7,890 nt of DNA from NCBI GenBank assembly GCA_023443985.1, contig JAEZSJ010000147.1, forward strand, positions 1 through 7,890, read 5' to 3'. Made by a program: the position numbers and the translations under genes. Positions 1 to 5,899 of the stretch are shown one piece after another (the stretch's first letter is position 1; every line of letters begins with the position of its first letter). This DNA is from Verrucomicrobiota bacterium (GTDB lineage Bacteria; Verrucomicrobiota; Verrucomicrobiia; Opitutales; Opitutaceae). The notes under the pieces were generated by a model. It was given only the letters and a program-made list of their open reading frames with translations. It was not told the DNA's origin and made no database searches.

Positions 1-803
1 GCGGAGTAGAGCTTCGGATCGTCGCGCAGTCGGGTGAGCGCCGCGACCACGCCCTCGGCGTCGCCGACCTCGAGATAGTCGAGCGGATCATGGTGGAGCG
101 AGCGGTAGGCGGACTCGGGGCCGACGATCGCCGGCACGCCGGCGAGCCACGCGTTGAGCAGCTTGGTCGGAGGTTTGTGGTCGGCGTGCGGGCGCTCGGG
201 ATCGCGCAGGGCGACGACGACATCGATCTCGCTGTAGTCGTGGAGGCGGGCGAAATCGATCCCGGCGTCGGCGGCGCGGTGGCCCGGAGTGACCCACGTG
301 AAGCCGAGCGCGGCGAGACGGCGCGGCCATTCGGGGGTGCGGAGGGCTGCGGGAAGGTGTTTGATCATCCCGAAATACCCGACGTGGCGGACGGCGGTGC
401 CGCGAGCGGGCTCGCGCGGGTGGAGGCCGGGATGCGTCCAGTGGTGCACGTAATGGGTGCGCCGGCCGTCCGCCTGCAACGGGTTCTGCACGACCTCGAA
501 GTCGGCGCGCCAGTGCGGCATGCGATCGGCGCGGCAGACGACGGTCCACAACCGCGGGGGGAGGAGACGGCGGTCGAGGTGGACGAAGTCGTCCGCATGC
601 AGGACGACGAGGCCGGCGGACGGGAGTTCGTGGGCGAGCGTGGCCGCCACGCCAGCCTGGCGGAGCCGCGCCCATGTCTGCAGGATCCAGGCGGTGCGGC
701 CGCCGTCGACCTGCCGGCGAAGAAACGCCTCGTCGGGCTCGAGCTGCGCCCAGGCGGGATCGGCCCCGGGGAGAAAGAACACGGGCGGGCGGGCGGCGGT
801 CAT
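1..803 (-). CDS. GT-B-like glycosyltransferase, 3' end cut by window edge
   Basis: Predicted cytoplasmic glycosyltransferase that would move a sugar from an activated donor onto a growing polysaccharide; donor and acceptor are unknown. An open frame runs from ATG at 803 to the window edge without a stop, giving 267 visible residues. The N-terminal half (to about residue 140) holds short strand-like segments such as LVVLHADDF and FEVVQNPLQ. The C-terminal half holds HVGYFGMIKHLP (about 140-151) and then KPPTKLLNAWLAGVPAIVGPE (split as KPPTK at 210-214 and LLNAWLAGVPAIVGPE at 215-230). This resembles the nucleotide-sugar binding region of GT-B enzymes, with its KL-x-A-x-x-AGVP-x-I pattern and a following Glu. 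The start overlaps the stop of the PP-loop gene in an ATGA, implying coupled translation. The frame still has good coding character at the edge, so only a short C-terminal part is probably missing. The glycosyltransferase class is fairly likely; no specific family is assigned. Confidence 0.7.
   Translation of the reverse strand, partial: MTAARPPVFFLPGADPAWAQLEPDEAFLRRQVDGGRTAWILQTWARLRQAGVAATLAHELPSAGLVVLHADDFVHLDRRLLPPRLWTVVCRADRMPHWRADFEVVQNPLQADGRRTHYVHHWTHPGLHPREPARGTAVRHVGYFGMIKHLPAALRTPEWPRRLAALGFTWVTPGHRAADAGIDFARLHDYSEIDVVVALRDPERPHADHKPPTKLLNAWLAGVPAIVGPESAYRSLHHDPLDYLEVGDAEGVVAALTRLRDDPKLYS
800..803 (-). other. ATGA stop/start overlap (PP-loop gene into glycosyltransferase)
   Basis: On the minus strand the bases read ATGA: the ATG (803-801) starts the glycosyltransferase and the TGA (802-800) ends the PP-loop gene. 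Such 4-base overlaps are typical of translational coupling by re-initiation. The upstream bases are pyrimidine-rich and carry no Shine-Dalgarno sequence, which fits coupling. This is direct support for both the start and the operon assignment. Confidence 0.85.
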
Positions 804-1978
804 CGGCCGGAGAGCTGGTGTTTCAACGCGCGGGGAAGATTGCGGCGGGCGGTCTGCAGCATGCGCTCGGGCAGGGCGGCGGCGAGCCGGAGCGTCGCCG
901 GAAAGCGGACACCACGCCGGCGCGCGAGCTCGCGCACCTCGACCCAGAGCGGATCGGAGCTGCGGAGCATCTCGACGATGTGGCGGGAGCGGACGGCGTT
1001 GTAGGCGTGCAGGTCGAACGCCTCCCGGAAGGAGTCGAGCAGGCCGAGAATCTCGAAGGTGAGGAGGGTGCGTGCGCATTTCCAGCAGGTGGAGCAGTTG
1101 CGGCGTTCGCTGCTGCGCACGCAGACGTGCAGGTGGCGGCGGCTTGGCTCGAAGGCGGCGACCCGGGCGATCTTCTCGACCCGCGAGTATTCGGCGCCCA
1201 CGGACAGAACGCGCAGGCGTTCGGTGGAGAGCTGGGGCAGGAGCACGGGATCCCAGGCGGCGAGATGGCCGGGGCGGCGCACGAAACAGTCCTCGTAACG
1301 GTAGCCGGAGGCGTAGAGGTAGGTGCCGAGCAGGGACTGGACGGCGAGAGCCGCGGCGGTGTTGCGGAACTGGTGGTCGAGGGTGAACGTCTCGACCCCG
1401 AGGAGTTCGTCGAGGTTGGAGTCCACGGCGATCACCGGGAGCCGGAGTTCCCGGCCGCAGTCGACGACGCCGCCGTGGCGCTGCCGGTAGCCCGCGGCTC
1501 CGCGGGTGCCGAAGCCGCCGACGTTGTTGTACAGCAGGTGCGTGAGCCGGTGAGCCGGCGGCACGGCGGGTCCGAGGTGGTCGCAGAGCACGCAGAAGGA
1601 GTCGATGCCGCCCGAGAAGCCCGTGGCGACGCCGCGGCTGTAGGGCGGGGGTGGGGCGTAGTCGACCGCCTGCGCGACCCGGACCCGGGCCGGCCGGAAA
1701 CCCGCGCCCGACTGGGCGAGGATGGCCGGCACGGCGGAGTTGAGTGCGAAGAGGAGCCGGGCCGAGACGCGGCCTGCGGCGAACACCGAGTCGCCGTGGC
1801 GGAGGGCGAGCGGCAGGGCCCCCAAAAGGAACGGGTCGAGGCACTCCGGATCAAGGTGGCGGGCCCACTCGGGCGCGACGGAGAACCAGACCGCGTGGGT
1901 GCGGCCCTGGCAGGTGATGTTCGAGACAAGGGCGACGGAGTCGCCGCGGTCGACAACCGCGGGTTTGGCGATGTGCAT
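800..1978 (-). CDS. PP-loop ATP-pyrophosphatase with QueC-like Cys4 zinc motif
   Basis: 392-residue protein of unknown substrate. Residues 122-127 read SGGIDS, the signature of N-type ATP pyrophosphatases (PP-loop), which adenylate a carboxylate or carbonyl and release pyrophosphate. Near the C-terminus, Cys286, Cys295, Cys298 and Cys301 form C-x8-C-x2-C-x2-C followed by ARTL. As I recall it, this matches the structural zinc site of QueC (7-cyano-7-deazaguanine synthase). Unlike QueC, whose PP-loop lies near the N-terminus, this protein has about 120 residues before the loop (including FVV-free strand-rich sequence such as HAVWFSVAPEWA), and it sits among sugar genes. It may modify a sugar, for example by amidation as WbpG/PseA-type enzymes do, but no glutaminase partner is visible. 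The start at 1978 gives a sensible N-terminus (MHIAKPAVVD), 57 bases after the previous stop and without a Shine-Dalgarno sequence. The stop overlaps the next start (ATGA). Class is well supported; function is not. Confidence 0.8.
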   Translation of the reverse strand: MHIAKPAVVDRGDSVALVSNITCQGRTHAVWFSVAPEWARHLDPECLDPFLLGALPLALRHGDSVFAAGRVSARLLFALNSAVPAILAQSGAGFRPARVRVAQAVDYAPPPPYSRGVATGFSGGIDSFCVLCDHLGPAVPPAHRLTHLLYNNVGGFGTRGAAGYRQRHGGVVDCGRELRLPVIAVDSNLDELLGVETFTLDHQFRNTAAALAVQSLLGTYLYASGYRYEDCFVRRPGHLAAWDPVLLPQLSTERLRVLSVGAEYSRVEKIARVAAFEPSRRHLHVCVRSSERRNCSTCWKCARTLLTFEILGLLDSFREAFDLHAYNAVRSRHIVEMLRSSDPLWVEVRELARRRGVRFPATLRLAAALPERMLQTARRNLPRALKHQLSGR

Positions 1979-2035
1979 GGCCGGGCAGGGGTTGGCACGC
2001 GCGCAGTGGGACGGACGTGGGTCGGGGACCGGGGT
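1979..2035 (-). other. 57-base intergenic gap, no recognisable signal
   Basis: Short spacer between the pyruvyl transferase stop and the PP-loop gene start. I saw no convincing hairpin plus T-run, no -35/-10 pair and no purine-rich ribosome binding site; the last 30 bases before the ATG are C-rich. It is the second-longest spacer in the window under the preferred starts. If an internal promoter or processing site exists in this operon, this spacer and the one at 3748-3818 are the likelier places. Confidence 0.5.
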
Positions 2036-2917
2036 TCAGGGAGGAGTCGGCACGGCCGCGCGCAGCGCCTCGAGCCCGCGCACCAGGCGGGCGGTGCGTT
2101 CGCAGGCGACGGTGTCGGCGCTGAGGAAGGGCGAGAGGGTGCGGGACGCAAGCCGGCGGCGCAGGTTCGTGAGGTTGCGCTGCAGGGGGACCAGCTGCAG
2201 GCCCAGGGCGGCGGCGTTGGCCATCCGGCGGGCGAGGGCCAGCGGAGCAACGTCGCCCGGGCGGTGCCGGGTGAGCCGGCGGAGCGACGCGATGCGGAGC
2301 GGCCGGTACTCGAGCTCGACCGAGAGCAGCCAGTCGCGCCACTTGAAGTCGAGGATGTGTCCGCCGGTCACGACGGGCAACCAGGGCACGCGGCACGCAT
2401 CGGCGACGATCGCGCCATGCATGGCCTCGGCGATGAGGCACGTGCAGCCGCGGATCGCGGCGATGCAGTCCTGGACCGGCCCGAGGGGATCGATGTAGCG
2501 CAGGCCGGCGCGTTCGCAGAGGCGCGGCCACGGCGTGTGCGGCATCGCGCGGAAATGTGGCATGAAGCCGATTGCCGGGCCGGGCCGCGGGTCGGGCAGC
2601 GGCACGGTGCGGAGGAGGTAGGCGGCATCGGTCGCGGCGGTTTCGGCGGGCAACCCGAGCGCCGTCGCGGTGAGCGGGCCGCGGACGGCGTGGATGTGCC
2701 AGCGGGCGTCGAGGAACGGTGTACGGTGATAACCCGCGCCGGATCCAAGTACATGATACGCGGCGGCCGGCGGGACGCGGTCGGTGAGGATGGTCCCGAT
2801 GCCGAGGAGGATCGTCGACGGGTCGTCGTCGAGGGCGTCGCCGAGCAACTGCGGCCAGAGCCAGGGGTTGAGCGCGTCGCCAAAGTTGGGGGCGTCGGTG
2901 AAATAGTGGAGCTTCAT
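2036..2917 (-). CDS. Polysaccharide pyruvyl transferase family protein (ExoV-like)
   Basis: 293-residue predicted cytoplasmic enzyme of the polysaccharide pyruvyl transferase family (Pfam PF04230), which moves pyruvate from phosphoenolpyruvate to a sugar hydroxyl pair, giving an acidic ketal. Visible motifs in order: NFGDALNPWLW (11-21), DDDPSTILLGIGTIL (30-44), HVLGSGAGY (55-63), AVRGPLTA (77-84), TDAAYLLR (96-103), IGFMPHF (116-122), and CLIAEAMHGAIVADA (160-174), where the family carries its conserved His. The NFGD-x-LNPWLWP opening and LGIGTIL block resemble succinoglycan ExoV, so that is the closest relative I can name. A C-terminal tail from about residue 205 lies beyond the recognisable core. 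The frame stays open upstream to 3319, but that part is low-complexity Arg/Pro/Ala sequence antisense-like to the preceding gene. ATG at 2917 begins the real domain and overlaps the preceding stop by 4 bases (ATGA). Length is close to normal for the family. Confidence 0.9.
   Translation of the reverse strand: MKLHYFTDAPNFGDALNPWLWPQLLGDALDDDPSTILLGIGTILTDRVPPAAAYHVLGSGAGYHRTPFLDARWHIHAVRGPLTATALGLPAETAATDAAYLLRTVPLPDPRPGPAIGFMPHFRAMPHTPWPRLCERAGLRYIDPLGPVQDCIAAIRGCTCLIAEAMHGAIVADACRVPWLPVVTGGHILDFKWRDWLLSVELEYRPLRIASLRRLTRHRPGDVAPLALARRMANAAALGLQLVPLQRNLTNLRRRLASRTLSPFLSADTVACERTARLVRGLEALRAAVPTPP
2914..2917 (-). other. ATGA stop/start overlap (exostosin-like gene into pyruvyl transferase)
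   Basis: The minus strand reads ATGA, with ATG (2917-2915) opening the pyruvyl transferase and TGA (2916-2914) closing the exostosin-like gene. The only purine-rich stretch upstream, GAGGT at about -23 to -19, lies too far away for normal Shine-Dalgarno pairing, so re-initiation is the simplest reading. The overlap fixes the pyruvyl transferase start. Confidence 0.85.
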
Positions 2918-3747
2918 GCGGCGAGCAGGTGGCGGACCTCGGCGTCGAGGTCCGCGGCGGGCACGGTGAGGGTGGCGCGGGCGTGGGCGAAGTTGGCCGC
3001 GGCGTCGTGCTGGTCGCGGACGAGCGTCCGGGCGGTGTCGGCGAAGGTGCGGAACCGGAAGCCGGCGTAGGCGGGGCAGGCCTCCTCGACGACCGGGATG
3101 GCGCCGCAGAGGACCGCCTCGAAGAAGCGGTACGACCAGACGAAGTCGCCGCTGGGGCAGAGGACGAACTCGGCGCGGGCGAGCAGGCGGAAATAATCGT
3201 CGTCCCAGGCCTTCCAGGGGAAGACGCGGCCGCGTTCGGAGGACCAGAGCAGGAGGTCGCCGAAACGGCGGGAGGAGCCGGCCGGCGGCACCCCCAGGTG
3301 CCGGCGGAGCTTCTCCCACAGGGCCCGGGCCCGGCCGGGGGTGGGGAGCGCGCGTCGCGCCAGGACGGGGAAGTTGCGGGCGATCCAGTCGTGCAACAGG
3401 CGGGCGCGGCGGTCGGTGACGAGACCGGCGAAGGCGAAACGGATCTCCCGCGGCGAGCGCCAGAGGCTCCGGCAGTGGTCGACGACGGCGTGCGGAAAGA
3501 TCAGCGGACGGGTGATGCGGCCGAGACGGGTCTCGGGCCGGGAGTGGACGAGTTCAAGGCCCGCGAGCGGGCGGGTCCGCGAGTCGATCGCGACGAAGCG
3601 GACGCCGAACCGGCGGCAGAGGAGGCAGAGCCGGGCGCGTTGCTGCGGCGGCAGCGCGACCGGGAGGGAGCCTTCGGCGAGCGCATGCACGAGGCGCAGT
3701 CCCTGAATGTAGTGAACTGGCACGGACGGAGCGATGCTCGGAGTCAT
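2914..3747 (-). CDS. Exostosin/GT47-like glycosyltransferase
   Basis: 277-residue predicted glycosyltransferase. The best evidence is the C-terminal block at 192-220, AEFVLCPSGD then FVWSYRFFEAVLCGAIPVV. It matches the exostosin (PF03016, GT47) pattern: a strand ending in CPSG or CP-x-G, then an S-x-R-x-x-EA helix, then G-x-IPV. Another family-like segment is FAFAGLVTDRRARLL (104-118), seen in exostosins as F-x-G followed by Arg-rich sequence. WDDDYFRLL (181-189) lies just before the main block. The protein is far shorter than animal exostosins and has no visible signal or membrane anchor, so it would act in the cytoplasm. The start is uncertain: ATG 3747 gives a clean N-terminus (MTPSIAPSVPVHYIQ) and a 71-base gap, while ATG 3786 adds 13 Arg/Ala-rich residues and leaves 32 bases. 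Neither has a Shine-Dalgarno sequence. The open frame to 4119 runs inside the GT2 gene and is not coding there. Confidence 0.7.
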   Translation of the reverse strand: MTPSIAPSVPVHYIQGLRLVHALAEGSLPVALPPQQRARLCLLCRRFGVRFVAIDSRTRPLAGLELVHSRPETRLGRITRPLIFPHAVVDHCRSLWRSPREIRFAFAGLVTDRRARLLHDWIARNFPVLARRALPTPGRARALWEKLRRHLGVPPAGSSRRFGDLLLWSSERGRVFPWKAWDDDYFRLLARAEFVLCPSGDFVWSYRFFEAVLCGAIPVVEEACPAYAGFRFRTFADTARTLVRDQHDAAANFAHARATLTVPAADLDAEVRHLLAA

Positions 3748-3818
3748 CGGCGGACGGTTGGCGCGGCCGCGCGCGGCGACCGGCATGGGCAACCGGGAGA
3801 AACGGGGCGGGGCGGCGT

Positions 3819-4712
3819 TCAGCGCCGCCGGCCGAGGAGCTGCGCGGCCAGGCACCAGGCGAGCAGGTGCGGCCGCCAAGGGGTGGCGCGCCACGCCTGC
3901 CAGCCGAGCACGGAAGCCTCCGCGGGATCGGTTCCGCGGAGGAGGCGCGCGAGCGTCCAGCGCGAGTCGGCCAGGAACCGCTTGCGCAGGCGCGCGGGAA
4001 TGTCCTCGGCGCGGGCGTGCTTCTCGTAGAAGCGGACGGTGTCGCCGGCGACGCGGAGCGTGCGGGTCATGCTGCTGCCGTCGTGTTTGCTGTAGCGGCA
4101 GGTGACCGACTGGGTGCACCCGAGCGTCGCTCCGCCGGCGAGCGCGCGGAACCAGTAGTCGCGGTCCTCGCCGATGCGCAGCGCCTCGTCGAAGAGCCCG
4201 ACCCGGCGCACCGTCGCGCGCGGGAGGGCGACGCAGGACGAGGTCTGGATGAAGGAGCGCAGGAAGAGGCCGCGCCGCGGCGCGGCGATGATGCCGGCGT
4301 GCGGGATGTGGTCGCCCACGCTGCGGCCGAGCAGCGCGTCCCAGATCTCGATGCCGGAGAAGGCGAGGGCGTGGCCGCCGCGGGCGAGGCAGTTGACGAG
4401 CGTGGCGAGGTGGCCGGGGTGCCAGCGGTCGTCGGCGTCGAGAAAGGCGAGGTAGTCCCCCTGCGCGAGCTGGAGGAGCCGGTTGCGGGCCGCGGCGACG
4501 CCGCGGTTCGTGCCGAGGTTCGCGTAGCGGACGGGCTGCGACATCTCGGCGGCGAAGTCGCGCACGAGGAGATCGGTGCCGTCGTTCGAGCCGTCCTCGA
4601 CAACGATCAGCTCCCAGGTGCGGTGGGTCTGCGCGCGCAGGGAGGCGAGCGCGTCGGGGAGGAAACGCGCGGCGTTGAAGGCGGGGATGAGGACGCTGAC
4701 GGTCGCGGGCAT
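3819..4712 (-). CDS. GT2-family glycosyltransferase (GT-A fold)
   Basis: 297-residue inverting-type family 2 glycosyltransferase that would transfer a sugar from a nucleotide donor to a lipid-linked or polymer acceptor at the cytoplasmic face. The fold is textbook: VSVLIPAFNAARFLPDALASL (first part VSVLIPAFNAARF at 5-17), ELIVVEDGSNDGT (34-46), NRGVAAARN (69-77), and YLAFLDADDRW (87-97) with the metal-binding DADD at 92-95. Then come VGLFDEAL (171-178) and GEDRDYWFRAL (181-191), where the acidic pair is the usual catalytic-base region. The C-terminal 90 residues are Arg/Trp-rich without a clear transmembrane helix. I chose ATG 4712, which leaves 7 bases after the preceding stop and begins right at the domain. 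A GTG at 4748 would add 12 residues and overlap the preceding gene by 29 bases. No Shine-Dalgarno sequence is visible at either. The sugar specificity cannot be read from sequence. Confidence 0.92.
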   Translation of the reverse strand: MPATVSVLIPAFNAARFLPDALASLRAQTHRTWELIVVEDGSNDGTDLLVRDFAAEMSQPVRYANLGTNRGVAAARNRLLQLAQGDYLAFLDADDRWHPGHLATLVNCLARGGHALAFSGIEIWDALLGRSVGDHIPHAGIIAAPRRGLFLRSFIQTSSCVALPRATVRRVGLFDEALRIGEDRDYWFRALAGGATLGCTQSVTCRYSKHDGSSMTRTLRVAGDTVRFYEKHARAEDIPARLRKRFLADSRWTLARLLRGTDPAEASVLGWQAWRATPWRPHLLAWCLAAQLLGRRR

Positions 4713-4719
4713 GCTCGGT

Positions 4720-5853
4720 TCAGCTGGGGGTGTTTGTAGTGCCGACACCGGCGAAGTCGAGCCAGCCCAGACTGCGGGCGAGGCCGACGGCGAAGGGGAC
4801 GGGCGGCCGATAGCCGAGGATACGTGTGGCCTTCGCGTGCGGGAGCTTCCAGCGGCACTGCTGGAGCAGCGCGAGCTCGGCGGTGAGCCGGGGCGCGGGG
4901 CGTGGGGCGCGGAGCGTCCAGGAGTCGCGGCGCGGCGCGGTTGCGGGCCAGGCGGCGGCGAGCGCCTTCACGAGGCGTTTCGCCCGGCCGGGCACGAGGG
5001 TGCCGAGCCGTGCGTAGGCGGGCGAGGTCGTGAGAGCGGCGAGGCGGCTCTCGCGCTCGGGCTCGATGCGCGGCGGGGCGACCGCGTGGATCGCGTCGCG
5101 GTCGTGGCCGAGATGGGCGGCGATCGGGAGGAGAAACTCGGCCCAGGAGACCGTCTCGGCGTCGCCGACGAGAAAGGTCTGGCCGGCGGCGGCGGGCACG
5201 GTGGCGGCGAGGCGGATCGCCTCGACCAGGTTGTCGATGTAGATGGAATTGCAGACGCCGCGGCCCTCGTCGATCCAGGCGGCGCGACCGGCGGCGAGAT
5301 CGGCGGCGAAGTCGGCGAGCCAGCGCGAGCGCGGCCCGAACACGACGCCGGGGCGCAACAGGACAACCTCCACCCGGCGGTCGCGCGCGAGCGCGGCGAG
5401 GCGGCGCTCGGCGCGGACCTTGGCGTTGTTGTAGACTAGCGGGTGGTGGTCGTGGAGCGGCGAGGACTCGTCGGTGCCGACCGGGCAGTCCTGGCCGTGG
5501 ACGGAGGCGCTGCTCAGCCAGACGAGGCGGCGCACGCCGGCGGCCGCGCAGGCCGCGTAGGTCGCCGCGGCCATGCGGACGATCTGGCCGGCGTCGCCGA
5601 TGGCGGCGTGGATACAGACGGCGCAGCCCCGGAGCGCGGCGGCGAGTGGTGCCGGGGCGAGCAGATCGGCGATGCGCCAGTCGAGTCGCTGACGCGCGAG
5701 CACGGCGAGGCTGGACGCGGCGCGCACGACCGGGCGGACCGTGCAGTCGCCGCGTGGGGCGAGCAGCTCGACGGTGCGCAGGCCGACGAAGCCGCTGGCG
5801 CCGATCACGGCGAAGGCGGGCGGTGCGGAGGAGACGGGGGGCGGGTGCGACAT
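4720..5853 (-). CDS. NAD(P)-dependent epimerase/dehydratase, extended SDR
   Basis: 377-residue extended short-chain dehydrogenase/reductase, expected to epimerise, dehydrate or reduce a nucleotide-activated sugar in the cytoplasm. The Rossmann motif is GASGFVG (18-24), followed by an acidic residue in IADLL (61-65). The catalytic set is visible: Ser in WLSSASVHG (112-120), and the YxxxK motif as YNNAK (141-145). LRPGVVFGP (166-174) and NSIYIDNLVEAI (202-213) are the usual substrate-side landmarks of the family, and FLVGDAETVSWAEFL (227-241) follows. The C-terminus ends with KATRILGYRPPVPFAVGLA (341-359), the common LGY-x-P tail. A stretch at about 255-335 is less typical and makes the protein somewhat longer than the roughly 310-340 residues usual for sugar epimerases. 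It starts 46 bases after the acyltransferase stop and ends 7 bases before the GT2 start. A simple reductase role is possible; substrate is unknown. Confidence 0.9.
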   Translation of the reverse strand: MSHPPPVSSAPPAFAVIGASGFVGLRTVELLAPRGDCTVRPVVRAASSLAVLARQRLDWRIADLLAPAPLAAALRGCAVCIHAAIGDAGQIVRMAAATYAACAAAGVRRLVWLSSASVHGQDCPVGTDESSPLHDHHPLVYNNAKVRAERRLAALARDRRVEVVLLRPGVVFGPRSRWLADFAADLAAGRAAWIDEGRGVCNSIYIDNLVEAIRLAATVPAAAGQTFLVGDAETVSWAEFLLPIAAHLGHDRDAIHAVAPPRIEPERESRLAALTTSPAYARLGTLVPGRAKRLVKALAAAWPATAPRRDSWTLRAPRPAPRLTAELALLQQCRWKLPHAKATRILGYRPPVPFAVGLARSLGWLDFAGVGTTNTPS

Positions 5854-5899
5854 GAGGTCGGAAGGCGAACGGCCGGAGGCGAGAGGCAGGAGCCGAGGC
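5854..5899 (-). other. 46-base intergenic gap, no recognisable signal
   Basis: Spacer between the acyltransferase stop and the SDR start. The bases directly before the ATG at 5853 are pyrimidine-rich (CCTTCCGACCTC) and hold no Shine-Dalgarno-like sequence. I saw no terminator-like hairpin with a T-run, so read-through transcription is expected. Confidence 0.5.

Noticed and set aside
90..1004. Plus-strand 304-codon open frame near the left edge
   Set aside because: It is antisense to the convincing minus-strand glycosyltransferase frame, whose motifs and ATGA junction support it; the plus frame has no motif.
1432..2531. Minus-strand open frames at 1432-2250 and 1851-2531
   Set aside because: Both straddle the boundary between the PP-loop and pyruvyl transferase genes in other frames and consist of Arg/Pro/Ser/Ala-rich sequence with no motif.
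674..3070. Plus-strand 798-codon open frame as a coding gene
   Set aside because: It lies opposite three genes with clear family motifs, has no recognisable domain, and its Gly/Glu/Arg-rich composition is the mirror of GC-biased minus-strand codons.
2918..3319. N-terminal extension of the pyruvyl transferase to 3319
   Set aside because: The 134 extra residues are Arg/Pro/Leu-rich frame-shadow of the exostosin-like gene; the family's own N-terminus begins at the ATG at 2917, which forms an ATGA with the preceding stop.
3787..4119. N-terminal extension of the exostosin-like gene to 4119
   Set aside because: It would overlap the GT2 gene by about 300 bases with low-complexity Arg/Pro/Ala sequence and no family similarity.
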